A DNA stretch of 64,000 bases from Chlamydiia bacterium (GTDB lineage: Bacteria > Chlamydiota > Chlamydiia > Chlamydiales > Simkaniaceae), in assembly GCA_030429605.1 (NCBI GenBank), contig JAUIEV010000003.1:248001-312000 (forward strand), in the 5' to 3' direction. The position numbers were made by a program, and so were the translations under genes. Of the stretch, positions 51,238 to 60,490 are shown in pieces. The notes under the pieces are model-generated. The model was not told where the DNA came from, did not search any database, and was given only the letters and a program-made list of their open reading frames with translations. Positions within the stretch are counted from its first letter, which is position 1, and each line of letters begins with the position of its first letter.

Positions 51238-51771
51238 ATGAGCATGGAAATTGACCCAATAGGTGGAGAAAACACAAACGAAGGGCCACTGACCATTGAT
51301 CGAATAGGACTGGAGCATTCGAAGCGGTATGCACAAGACCAGGCTACCTTTGAGCAAAAATATGTAAAAGACTCACACTACGTTTCTTCCCAATCCTCAA
51401 TTGCCGTCAGCGACGCAGCCTACGTTCCTCTACTTAACTCTCTTATGGGAACTCAGTCAAAAGCGAGTTGGGCACTCATCGAAAAGCCTAAAGTGGCTGG
51501 GTCACTTTCTCTTTTCACATCTACCTGCGTTCCTTCACTTGGAACGCAAGATCAGAGAGACATAAAAATCGAAACGATTCGTGGAAAATTGGAAAGTTTA
51601 GAAGAAAGCTATCTCGGAAAGGAGTCAACCCTTCCCTTTACCGAGCGAAAAGCACTTACACACACGATCCATCAATCAAAAGCACTTCTAAAAGTCTTTG
51701 AACAAATCGGTATACTTGATACGATCAAGGAAACAATTTTCGCGCGTATCAACCAATATCATAGAGGATGA
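51238..51771 (+). CDS. conserved chlamydial hypothetical (CT273-like)
   Basis: A 177-residue soluble protein with a disordered N-terminal half rich in Ser/Thr and a helical C-terminal half (IKIETIRGKLESLEESYLG, ALLKVFEQIGILDTIKETIF). I recognise no domain. It sits between rsmH/mraZ and a TPR protein, as CT273 does in C. trachomatis; the match is by position and size. GAGGA lies about 7 nt before the ATG. Its stop overlaps the TPR gene's start as ATGA, so the two are probably partners, perhaps substrate and chaperone. Confidence 0.75.
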   Translation: MSMEIDPIGGENTNEGPLTIDRIGLEHSKRYAQDQATFEQKYVKDSHYVSSQSSIAVSDAAYVPLLNSLMGTQSKASWALIEKPKVAGSLSLFTSTCVPSLGTQDQRDIKIETIRGKLESLEESYLGKESTLPFTERKALTHTIHQSKALLKVFEQIGILDTIKETIFARINQYHRG

Positions 51772-52169
51772 GTATGGAAGACATAGCTTGGATGGATATA
51801 CTCGGGATGAATGAATCTCAGCTTGATGACATACGGTTTGTTGGTTACTCGTATGTAAAGCAAGGAAAGTATGATATAGCGCTGACGTTTTTCGAGGCAC
51901 TCACGGTTCTTTCAAAAAACAATGCGTATGATCTTCAGACATTAGGAGCTCTTCATCTCCAGAAAGGGGATAATATGTCTGCCCTTAATTATCTGGAAAG
52001 AGCTCTTAAAATTGACCCTCAACATAGTGGAACAAAGCTTAATCGTGTTAAAGCTCTTTTTGCTTTAGGGTACAAACGGCAAGCAATAGAAAGTGCACAC
52101 GCCCTTTTGACTGATCCTAGTCAAACAATTGCAAACCATGCACAAGCCCTCATTGCAAGCCACTCGTAA
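51768..52169 (+). CDS. TPR protein, LcrH/SycD chaperone-like (CT274-like)
   Basis: A 133-residue protein made of three TPR units: VGYSYVKQGKYDIALTFFEA, LGALHLQKGDNMSALNYLER and NRVKALFALGYKRQAIESAH. The size and arrangement resemble class II type III secretion chaperones (LcrH/SycD), and C. trachomatis CT274 has a similar description; the function here is not shown. It is translationally coupled to the preceding gene and convergent with the spermidine-synthase gene. Confidence 0.8.
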   Translation: MSMEDIAWMDILGMNESQLDDIRFVGYSYVKQGKYDIALTFFEALTVLSKNNAYDLQTLGALHLQKGDNMSALNYLERALKIDPQHSGTKLNRVKALFALGYKRQAIESAHALLTDPSQTIANHAQALIASHS

Positions 52170-52183
52170 CCCTTTCAATCAAA

Positions 52184-53092
52184 CTACTGCGTATTTTCTG
52201 AGAGCATGTTTAAAATACATTGCGGAAGAGCAAAGGATGCCCGATGTATTTCCGGTGTATAGTACCTTACCTTTCCTTCAAGCTTCTGATGCCGCTGCTT
52301 TATAACAGAAAGCGTTGGGTGCTGAATATGGCCATTACATGCCCAGCCAAATGTCATGAAACCACCCACATACGTAGGAACAACCGTTGTGAAAAAAGTG
52401 TGTTCACTAAACAATTCTCGAAAAATACGATCTGTTTGAAGAAGTTCATCTTGTTGTAAAAAAGGAACCCCATTTTGGGTGACGAGAAGGCCGCCGGATG
52501 CAAGCAACCGTTTGCACCCTTTAAGAAAGGCCTTTGAAAAGAGTATTTCCGCAGGTCCGATAGGATCTGTTGTATCGCAAATTATCAGATCATACGTTTC
52601 ATGTGCATTTTGGACATATTCATATCCATCTTGAATGCATATTTCTACTCTTGAGTCATCAAAAGCACCTTGAGACATAAATGGGAGATAGGTTTTTGAC
52701 AGCTCGATCACAGACGCATCAAGTTCAACAAGGGTGATTTTTTCAATACCTGCGTGTTTTGTCACCTCTCTGAGAATACCTCCATCTCCCCCACCTATAA
52801 TGAGGACGTTGCGAATGTGCCCATGCGTTAAAATGGGTACGTGGGTCAGCATCTCATGGTAGGTAAATTCATCCTTTTCGGTGAGTTGGATAATACCGTC
52901 GAGTGCAAGAACCCTCCCATAAAATGGTGTATCAAAAATTTTCAAACTTTGATGTTCAGTCTCTTCTTCAAAGACGATATTTTGTATTTCGAAACTTTGG
53001 GCCCAATCTTTGTAGAGTGTTTCAGTAAACCACTCAGCAGACGCAACCGATGCTACTGAAATTGATAACAGTACCCCCATCCAATATCTCAT
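52184..53092 (-). CDS. speE: spermidine synthase with an N-terminal signal peptide
   Basis: A 302-residue polyamine aminopropyltransferase. The dcAdoMet-binding IIGGGDGGILREVTKH, the VELDASVIELSKTY segment and the catalytic CDTTDPIGPAEILF are intact, so it should transfer an aminopropyl group to putrescine. The first 19 residues (MRYWMGVLLSISVASVASA) form a convincing cleavable signal peptide with an A-S-A site, before WFTETLYKDWAQSFEI, which is where cytosolic SpeE proteins begin. The start is fixed by GAGGA 6 nt upstream. An exported SpeE is unusual. The frame is open 33 codons further, without support. Confidence 0.85.
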   Translation of the reverse strand: MRYWMGVLLSISVASVASAEWFTETLYKDWAQSFEIQNIVFEEETEHQSLKIFDTPFYGRVLALDGIIQLTEKDEFTYHEMLTHVPILTHGHIRNVLIIGGGDGGILREVTKHAGIEKITLVELDASVIELSKTYLPFMSQGAFDDSRVEICIQDGYEYVQNAHETYDLIICDTTDPIGPAEILFSKAFLKGCKRLLASGGLLVTQNGVPFLQQDELLQTDRIFRELFSEHTFFTTVVPTYVGGFMTFGWACNGHIQHPTLSVIKQRHQKLEGKVRYYTPEIHRASFALPQCILNMLSENTQ

Positions 53093-53253
53093 TTTGATCC
53101 TCGTGCTTTTTAGATATGTAAAAAAGGGAATAGAGTATCTGCTTCCCACAAATTGAGTAAAAGAGATTTTCTGCCCCTTCACTTTTTTCACGTAGTATGA
53201 AAGTTTAAAAAGTAGTTTGAGAGCATATTCTCAGCTATTTTTTGAGTACAAAA

Positions 53254-53471
53254 AATTGTTCATAAGTCAGAAAAGTTATGAACAATTCCACACAAATTCA
53301 TGCTGATTTTTTTTTCTTAAGTTCTTCATTTGAAGCTTAATGAGTTAGCGTTTTTTCTCTCGAAAGTTATCGACAAAAGGGTTGATTGGTTAATCATTTG
53401 CATGCTAGATTTTGGACAAGATTTATATGAAAAAAACCGTTGTGGATAGTTTGTTGATAACTTGTTCATAA
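53254..53471 (+). promoter_or_regulatory. DnaA-box-like cluster upstream of dnaA
   Basis: Within the 420-nt A+T-rich gap 53093–53512 there are six 9-mers within two mismatches of TTATCCACA: TTATGAACA at 53265–53257 (minus) and 53276–53284 (plus), TTATCGACA at 53367–53375 (plus), CTATCCACA at 53449–53441, TTATCAACA at 53460–53452 and TTATGAACA at 53471–53463 (all minus). The first two form a 12-bp inverted repeat with a 10-nt spacer. The cluster may be an origin or an autoregulatory region. I saw nothing else in the gap. Confidence 0.6.
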
Positions 53472-53512
53472 GGGTTTCTTTTTTTTTGAAAACGTACTAC
53501 GAAGGGGTCTTC

Positions 53513-54853
53513 ATGCTCGCATGTTCCACACAAGATACTTGGCAACAGTTTCTCGAGTTTATTAAACAACGTTGTGGGAAGGCTGAGTATGAAAATTGGT
53601 TTGCTCCGATCAAAGTACTTGAAGCGACAGACAGCTCTCTTTCTATCGAAGTCCCTAATATTTTTGTTCGTGAATACCTTATGGACAATTACAAAGAAGA
53701 CCTTGCTTCTTTCCTTCCTCTTAAAAGTAATGGTGATCCTTCTATACAGTTTGTCATAGCTGAACAAGTGGCGAAGCAAGAAGAAGTTGTAGAGCTCCCA
53801 TCCAATGCACCTCAAGAAGATATCTCTCCAAACCAGTCACTCAACCCCTCCTACACGTTTGAAAACTTTATCGAAGGTCCATCAAACCAATTCATTAAGT
53901 CAGCATCACTTGGTGTTTCTCATAGACCAGGGAAATCGTACAACCCCCTCTTTATTCACGGTGGAGTGGGTCTTGGAAAGACGCATCTTCTCCATGCAAT
54001 TGGACATTACATTGCAAAATCACACAAAAAACTCCGAATAGAGTGTATTACAACAGAGGGATTTGTGAATGACCTTGTTTTCCATCTTCGAAATAAATCG
54101 ATTGATAAAATGAAGCGTCATTACAGAAGCCTTGATGTGCTTCTCGTCGATGATATTCAATTTTTGCAGAATCGAATGAATTTTGAAGAGGAGTTTTGCA
54201 ATACCTTCGAAGCCCTCATTAACCAAAACAAACAGATCGTGATAACAAGCGATAAGCCTCCCGGCCAACTCAAACTTTCTGAACGAATGATTGCTCGAAT
54301 GGAATGGGGACTCGTTGCTCATATCGGCGTTCCTGACCTTGAGACTCGTGTAGCGATCCTTCAACACAAAGCAGAACTTCGCGGAATCTCTCTCTCAAGT
54401 AAAATAGCATTTTTTATAGCTGAACACGTGTTTAGCAACGTGAGACAGCTCGAGGGCGCAATCAACAAACTAGGCGCATACTGTAAACTGATGCGTCTTG
54501 AAGTAACACAGGACATTGTTGAACAAACGCTTGGAGAACTCCTCCAAAAAACCAGCCAAAAGAAAAATGTCTCTGTCGAAACAATTTTAACAAGCGTTGC
54601 TGAGATGTATAATGTACGAGTCAGTGATCTTAAAGGAACTTCTCGTGCAAAAGAAGTTGCTTTTCCAAGGCAGATTGCGATGTATCTTGCGAAAGAGCTC
54701 ATCAGCGATCCAATCATGAAACTCGCTTCTTCATTCGGAGGCAAGACTCACTCTACACTCCTTCATGCATGGAAAAAAATTGGGAAGCAGCTTGAAAGTG
54801 ATGAAACACTTCGCCGCCAAGTCGAGATGACAAAGCAGAATATTCAGGCGTAA
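53513..54853 (+). CDS. dnaA: chromosomal replication initiator DnaA
   Basis: A 446-residue DnaA. Domain I (about 1–75: [20 protein letters not shown]), a short domain II linker, the AAA+ domain III with Walker [19 protein letters not shown] and Walker [12 protein letters not shown], and domain IV with the DnaA-box reader ([29 protein letters not shown]). Chlamydiae carry two dnaA genes; position before nqrB matches dnaA_2 (CT275). AAGGGG lies 6 nt before the ATG at 53513. The last 10 nt overlap the convergent ComF-like gene. Confidence 0.96.
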   Translation: MLACSTQDTWQQFLEFIKQRCGKAEYENWFAPIKVLEATDSSLSIEVPNIFVREYLMDNYKEDLASFLPLKSNGDPSIQFVIAEQVAKQEEVVELPSNAPQEDISPNQSLNPSYTFENFIEGPSNQFIKSASLGVSHRPGKSYNPLFIHGGVGLGKTHLLHAIGHYIAKSHKKLRIECITTEGFVNDLVFHLRNKSIDKMKRHYRSLDVLLVDDIQFLQNRMNFEEEFCNTFEALINQNKQIVITSDKPPGQLKLSERMIARMEWGLVAHIGVPDLETRVAILQHKAELRGISLSSKIAFFIAEHVFSNVRQLEGAINKLGAYCKLMRLEVTQDIVEQTLGELLQKTSQKKNVSVETILTSVAEMYNVRVSDLKGTSRAKEVAFPRQIAMYLAKELISDPIMKLASSFGGKTHSTLLHAWKKIGKQLESDETLRRQVEMTKQNIQA

Positions 54854-55287
54854 CTCACCCCTCCTCGCGCATCGATAAGAGCGATGAGGAGCGACGTTTT
54901 GCTTAAAAATGGGATCTTGAACTCTTCTTTTCTGCTTAAGACGTGTACAACAGTAGCTGAGAGGTATGCAGCACTATTTCCTTTTGCATTGAGTTGTTCT
55001 GCAAGCAATGCGTCCTTCTCCGTAAACGGGTAAAAAGTCTTGATATGTCGAATAAGCTCCCACCCCTGAAGCAATTCAGCAACCGCTCTTGTTGCAGGTT
55101 CCCTTTTCCTTAACGAAGATTGAATAAGAAACTGAATCACACCATCTGATTCAAAAGCTATTTTGACGGCTCCTCTGTATTTGAGAAAGCGACATCGACA
55201 CCCTTGACTGCCACATTTTCTGCAGCGATGCTGTGAATGTGTCCATTGTACTTCCTGCAGGCAGGTTAGACATAGATGAAAAGGCAT
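54844..55287 (-). CDS. ComF-like zinc-ribbon protein (CT276-like), start uncertain
   Basis: A protein of at least 147 residues. The N-terminal part is a ComF-like double zinc ribbon: CLTC, then [14 protein letters not shown]. The remaining part keeps little of the phosphoribosyltransferase domain (no clear PRPP motif), so it is a degenerate ComF. The frame continues upstream of the ATG for over 60 more codons without ATG, GTG or TTG and includes VLDFLYPQECLHC, the conserved ComF N-terminus with the first Cys pair. The real start is therefore probably a non-standard codon upstream, e.g. within 55288–55410, overlapping the AsmA-like gene. No Shine-Dalgarno precedes the ATG. It occupies the CT276 position. 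Confidence 0.65.
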   Translation of the reverse strand: MPFHLCLTCLQEVQWTHSQHRCRKCGSQGCRCRFLKYRGAVKIAFESDGVIQFLIQSSLRKREPATRAVAELLQGWELIRHIKTFYPFTEKDALLAEQLNAKGNSAAYLSATVVHVLSRKEEFKIPFLSKTSLLIALIDARGGVSYA

Positions 55288-55352
55288 GGTGGCTTTTTCA
55301 GATTCACAGTGTAAACACTCTTGAGGATATAAAAAATCAAGTACACTTGCTG

Positions 55353-58300
55353 CTATCTGAGGGAGTATTTTGGCTTTTTTAGCGTTCCCGATATTGAAAG
55401 GATAAATGGCTCTGTTACCTTTAGAATCACATACTGTTTCATTTTTATACTGACGTTCACTTCTCCATCTAGACCTATATAAGAAGGTGAAGATTTCGAA
55501 AGGTAAAATTTAGATCGCTTCCCTTCTGAACAACTCTCAGATAGTTCTGTAAAATAAATTCTTCCATCTCGTATTTCGTAGGAGAGCTTTCCTCGTATTG
55601 GAACCAGCAATCCCATATCTATTCCAAGGCGAGCAATGAGTTCAAAGGGAATGTCCAAGAGATTATACTCTTTTTTAAATGTGTTCGTAAAATGCATATC
55701 CCCAATACCAGTGAATGATGCTGGATCCTGCAGCTCTCCTGTTATATCTTGAAAGCTAAGCTCACGAATAACGAGGGGTTTGATTTTTCCTCTGAATTTT
55801 CCAATATAGCGGAGTAGTGAAGGTCTAAAGTCTTGGAGTGCTATTTGTGGAATAGTGAGTCTCCATATTTTATCATCCCCTTTCAAGCATTGAATTTCAT
55901 TTATTGTCAGTTGACCTGCTTCATCACTAATAGTAAATCGATCAACAGAAACCTCATCTTTTGTAATGCGCAATGTCCCCATCAACGTTTGGATACGAGC
56001 ATTGAGTAACTCAAAGTTTTTGCCTTTGATGTACCCCGCAAATGTGCTTGCATGAAGATCTTCCCAATCGAGCGTAATATCTCCGCTGACTTCATACCCT
56101 TTCCCCATTCCAAGTGTTTCAACTACCGACTGCATGTGATGTGGGAGGATAGTAGCCAAATACGGCATGTGACATTTTACTTTCCCGGAAAGAACAAGCT
56201 CTTTTTCATTTGTTCTATGCGATTGTTGTTGAAAGGAAATATCAATTCCATAGATTCCACCTTGAATCGATTTAATATTGACCTTTCCTCTTGCATCTTC
56301 TGCTAAAAAAATGACACATGAAGTTCGTGAATCATTAAGCCGGTCCTGAGGAGGCCTCATATCTTCAATTTTCACTTGTGCTGAGATGCCAGGTGAAAAC
56401 AGCCCCTCAATCGTTACTTGCACAGGTTGTTTGTATGCATCTAGCTGCGCTGAAAATACAGCCCGATCTTTTCCGAGCTGAAATGAAACATCATGAATAA
56501 ACAGTGACGTATTTCCAACCCAATAATAGCCGTCCTTTATTTTTCCTGCACACGAGAACACACCTGCGTTGTATCCAATAGATGTCGTTATATCGACCTG
56601 ATTTTCCCATGGAAGCTCAAGCCCATACAACGTAATTGACCGCGCATCAGCCTTCATATTTGGGACACTTTCAGTCTCTGCAATAAACAGCATCATCTCC
56701 GGAGGGACAAGCATTCGCAATTCCGTGGCATTCCAGTCTTTTGTTTGTGTATCAACAACAAGGTCTGCACATTCAATCTGTGCCCAATGGTCGCTATTAT
56801 TAAGCGTTGAAAGTGCAATTTCGATAGAAGAAAGTGAGAGCTTTCCATCAGGTGTATACACAAAAGAAAGTGGTTTTTGGCTGACAAGTTGCAAGTTCCC
56901 TTTTCCAAATTTTGGAGCGATAACATCCACACTTCCAAAAATACGTGGCTTCGCTCCCTCTTTTGAAAAATCAACAGTCAGTTCACCGGTACACGTTGCT
57001 GCACCTGTGATAAATTCAGCATATTCTTGTGGTAATTGGGGGATAAGAGGAAGAAGATCCTCCAGCTTCACGTACATTTTATCTATGGCGCATGACATTT
57101 TCTTTTCGGGAAGGTGAAACGTCACAGCATTCAGCTTCCCATATGCTCGACCTTTTCGAAGCTCTAGCACATCAAACCGTACTCGCTCTTTTTTTAGATC
57201 GCCAACACCATCTAAGGTGATCTCCGGACTTTCAAAATGACAATGAGTAATTTTATCTTCTTTCATCTCGAATGATGCAGCCCAATGCCCGTATGGTCTG
57301 CCTTTGAGGCTACTTTCTGCTGACCTCGCTGAAACGGATAAGCATTTTTTAGAAGTATCAATCATCAGCTCTATGTGCGGTTCTGATTTTACCTCAAAGT
57401 CGGTTGCTATTTGAGACAGTGCATCTAAAAAAGGAAAAGGTGAAACTGCATTAATCGCTTGGACAAGGAGTTGAGCTTGAGGAACAGAACACTTTTCAGC
57501 AAAGGAAAGCGAACGAAGTGAGAACGTCTCATCAAAACTACAGTGAAGTTTCTCAATTGGTATTGAAAAAACATGCGCGTCTTTCTCATCAATAACCATA
57601 GAATATGAGTCATCATGTTTTTCAATATGTCCTTTTGCTGAGACAATTGAGTGCGTTTCATTTTCAATGAGCAGTGAAAATGCATCAATAACCCCCTGCT
57701 TCATTGAAAAGGAGCAGTCTTTACACACAAGCATTTCATACTGGGTCAACCCTAAGAGCTGAGCTGAAATATGTGAAAAAACGACCTCATCAGCTACACC
57801 ATTCCACTCAATATCAAATGCGCAATTTGAAAACGCAATTTCCTTTCCGAGACTGCCTTCTGCTTGGTACACTCGCAGATCAGCACCCCAGTGCAGAATG
57901 GGTTCAGATTCATGAAATGATGCTTTTAAACGGAGTCCTTTTCCTTCCTCTTGTGTTACACGACCTGTAAATGGAAATCCCTGCGCCTGTACGCCTTCAA
58001 AATGGCTTAGTAAAGCTTGTAGAGATTCAACGGTCCCATCAAGCTCTGTCGTAATCATTTCAAGCCGAACATCATCTTTATCAGGAAAGTGCACAACCAT
58101 CCTTCCACCAACACGAAGATCGCCGTAATGTGCTAAGACAGAACGTAAAGAGATTTCTCTCTCCGCAATGTGGATTATCCCCGATGAATTCTCAAGTTTC
58201 AATCCAATTTTTTGAAGCAAAAGATCGCTCTCTTCTACAGAAAATTCACCCTCCCACGCCGCTTTTTCAAAGTCGTACTGTATACACGCGTCTTTTTGCA

Positions 58301-60302
58301 GAGCCTTAGGTGAAATCTGAAGAACCGGAGATTCAAAAGAAATTTTCGGAGATGCAAATGTGAGCTTCACAGCCTCTTGCGTGACTTCTCCAAAGCACCC
58401 GGACGTACCTTTCAACCTCCATTGTTGACCTGAAATCCCCAGTGGTAGGTTCAGCAATACTGAAGACATTCCTCTACTGTTAAATGAAAGGTCTTCTATT
58501 ATCTCATGAACGGACGTTCCAGAACTCAACCAGGGTTTTTTCACTCGCCCGCTAAAAGAAACCTCTTCATGATGAGCATGTGCAAGCAAAGAGGCAGCAC
58601 CTTGAAATGAGAACGTCCCCTCTTCAATATGTAGCCCAAACTGGAAAGCGATCTCTTTTAACACACTTAATTCATGTGGAGAGAACGTATGCCCAGGAAA
58701 AAAAGTTGAGCATGCCTGTCCCCATCCACCTTGAGCATGAAGAGAAACCTTGAGGTGAGGTAACACACCTCTCAGTGTCGCTTTCAGTGCAACATTTTCT
58801 ACACTTGCCTCAATTGTTGAAGGAATGACATATCGCTCATGGATGGCAAAGTCTCCACTGCATGTGTCTATATTCAAATGAGGAAGAGAAATATTTTTTG
58901 CATGAACACCCCATGAAGGCACTTCACCGGCGGCATACCTAAAAAAACACTGCAGTTCATCCCCAAAAATTGTGCCGACAGGTGTTCCAGTATCAAGATT
59001 GAATTTTTCAAGTGTTACCTCTTCGACTTCAAGTGATGCAACAGACCAGTCTTTTATTGAAGCACACATACTCCCTGAAATAACACCGGAATACACTTCT
59101 GGCTGATTGATCAATGTCGCCAGGTGTCTCGCAAATCGAGGTCTGAGCAAAATATCAACAAGGTGAACATCACACTCTTGGAGTTCTCCACGTACTTGGA
59201 GCGTATCCTCATTACTTGTCAATCTTCCGAGCAACTTCATTGGACCTGATGAAAAATTCATTGAAAGTGAAGATCCCTTCCTATACCGTTTTCTGTATCC
59301 TTTCCCATGAATGGGATGAACACCTCCCCAGTGTTTCAGAGTACCCGATAAAGTAAACTCTCCATCCTGACGCTCCGACAAGTCAAACGCGACATTTTGA
59401 AGTAAGTGATGTCTTTTTTTCATCTCATCTTCACATGAAAGATATCCTCCTTCTATCGTCCATGCCGCATCGACTGGGAAAAACCGTCCATCAGGTGTTT
59501 TTTTCTCAATACTTACTTGATGTGCTCCAACTGTATAATTCTCAAAAGCTGCTTCGAAACCATGAATTGAACAGGAATACACAAGGTTTTTACATAGAGC
59601 ATCTTTTGTGAGAGAGAGCTTCAACTCTCCCTCTGCAATTCCTTTTTTTAGGTAAAAAGAATGTGCAGATGCAATTGGCAGCGTTGCAAGAGGGGCAAGG
59701 TCAAGCGTATTCGCCGTCAGCTGCAGCATGTACTCATGCTGGCTCTTTGCCAAATAGACAGTACAATTAGGCTCTGTATCATCCGCATCTTGAAAGAGCC
59801 TCAAAGCACGTTTTCCTTTTTCTTCATCAAAAGTAAATATGTATGAAGCAGAGTCGAGATGCACAACGCCGCGATGGATGGTGAGCAATGAGCCAAGACG
59901 ATACAGTCTGCGAACTTGCTTTATTCCAATCCCCTTTTTCTCACCTTCCTTCGCAGAAGCAGGGAGGTGAAAAGAGACGTCACCTAAGTGGATATGTGGC
60001 TTTGGATAAAAACCAGCTGTGCGAGAAAAAAATGTCACCTGACAAGTTGCAGCATGAATCGAGAAATCAGGGTCGCTCTTGGCCGAAATTGCAAGGTTTT
60101 TACAAGAGAAATCACGAAGAGTGAGCAGTGAAGATGTGCAAGAAACTCGAAGATCATCCGGAAAGGAGTCGGCAGAACGAAGCGCATATTCTGCAACCCG
60201 ACAGACGACATAGTCTCGAAAACGGATTCCAAAAGCGATGACAGAACACGCTATGGTAAGTGATGCTACAATTCCTTTCCAATGCCGTTTTGCCCACTGC
60301 AT
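55353..60302 (-). CDS. very large AsmA/YhdP-like envelope protein (1649 aa)
   Basis: A 1649-residue protein with one N-terminal membrane anchor (about 10–27) and a long beta-rich periplasmic body. AsmA-like features include VHLDSAS, repeated short strands of the I-x-I-x-x type throughout, and an AsmA C-terminal segment (IPFELIARLGIDMGLLVPIR, then SYEIRDGRIYFTEL and LSISGTLKKPKYSLR). Members form long grooves that carry phospholipid between inner and outer membranes. The length is above E. coli YhdP (1266). The ATG has TTGGAG 5 nt upstream and a possible TTTCAC-17-TATAGT promoter at about 60330. Confidence 0.78.
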   Translation of the reverse strand: MQWAKRHWKGIVASLTIACSVIAFGIRFRDYVVCRVAEYALRSADSFPDDLRVSCTSSLLTLRDFSCKNLAISAKSDPDFSIHAATCQVTFFSRTAGFYPKPHIHLGDVSFHLPASAKEGEKKGIGIKQVRRLYRLGSLLTIHRGVVHLDSASYIFTFDEEKGKRALRLFQDADDTEPNCTVYLAKSQHEYMLQLTANTLDLAPLATLPIASAHSFYLKKGIAEGELKLSLTKDALCKNLVYSCSIHGFEAAFENYTVGAHQVSIEKKTPDGRFFPVDAAWTIEGGYLSCEDEMKKRHHLLQNVAFDLSERQDGEFTLSGTLKHWGGVHPIHGKGYRKRYRKGSSLSMNFSSGPMKLLGRLTSNEDTLQVRGELQECDVHLVDILLRPRFARHLATLINQPEVYSGVISGSMCASIKDWSVASLEVEEVTLEKFNLDTGTPVGTIFGDELQCFFRYAAGEVPSWGVHAKNISLPHLNIDTCSGDFAIHERYVIPSTIEASVENVALKATLRGVLPHLKVSLHAQGGWGQACSTFFPGHTFSPHELSVLKEIAFQFGLHIEEGTFSFQGAASLLAHAHHEEVSFSGRVKKPWLSSGTSVHEIIEDLSFNSRGMSSVLLNLPLGISGQQWRLKGTSGCFGEVTQEAVKLTFASPKISFESPVLQISPKALQKDACIQYDFEKAAWEGEFSVEESDLLLQKIGLKLENSSGIIHIAEREISLRSVLAHYGDLRVGGRMVVHFPDKDDVRLEMITTELDGTVESLQALLSHFEGVQAQGFPFTGRVTQEEGKGLRLKASFHESEPILHWGADLRVYQAEGSLGKEIAFSNCAFDIEWNGVADEVVFSHISAQLLGLTQYEMLVCKDCSFSMKQGVIDAFSLLIENETHSIVSAKGHIEKHDDSYSMVIDEKDAHVFSIPIEKLHCSFDETFSLRSLSFAEKCSVPQAQLLVQAINAVSPFPFLDALSQIATDFEVKSEPHIELMIDTSKKCLSVSARSAESSLKGRPYGHWAASFEMKEDKITHCHFESPEITLDGVGDLKKERVRFDVLELRKGRAYGKLNAVTFHLPEKKMSCAIDKMYVKLEDLLPLIPQLPQEYAEFITGAATCTGELTVDFSKEGAKPRIFGSVDVIAPKFGKGNLQLVSQKPLSFVYTPDGKLSLSSIEIALSTLNNSDHWAQIECADLVVDTQTKDWNATELRMLVPPEMMLFIAETESVPNMKADARSITLYGLELPWENQVDITTSIGYNAGVFSCAGKIKDGYYWVGNTSLFIHDVSFQLGKDRAVFSAQLDAYKQPVQVTIEGLFSPGISAQVKIEDMRPPQDRLNDSRTSCVIFLAEDARGKVNIKSIQGGIYGIDISFQQQSHRTNEKELVLSGKVKCHMPYLATILPHHMQSVVETLGMGKGYEVSGDITLDWEDLHASTFAGYIKGKNFELLNARIQTLMGTLRITKDEVSVDRFTISDEAGQLTINEIQCLKGDDKIWRLTIPQIALQDFRPSLLRYIGKFRGKIKPLVIRELSFQDITGELQDPASFTGIGDMHFTNTFKKEYNLLDIPFELIARLGIDMGLLVPIRGKLSYEIRDGRIYFTELSESCSEGKRSKFYLSKSSPSYIGLDGEVNVSIKMKQYVILKVTEPFILSISGTLKKPKYSLR

Positions 60303-60490
60303 GCATACTCCAAATCAAGTTTGTCACACTATAGCATGTGGTCTATTTCAGTGAAAACCCTTGATTACGCCAAACAAAAAGCAGGGTGCGGACTTGCATT
60401 TTTCAATTCAGTAGTCAGGATAAACAAAGGGTTGTTCACAAAAAATCAGAAACAAGCTAGGCTACAAACAAGTATAACCCACATTGATCG

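Noticed and set aside
51071-51241. 56-codon frame ending in an ATGA overlap with the CT273-like gene
   Set aside because: No Shine-Dalgarno, begins inside the TGGAA repeats and has a poly-T-encoded run; the overlap is probably chance.
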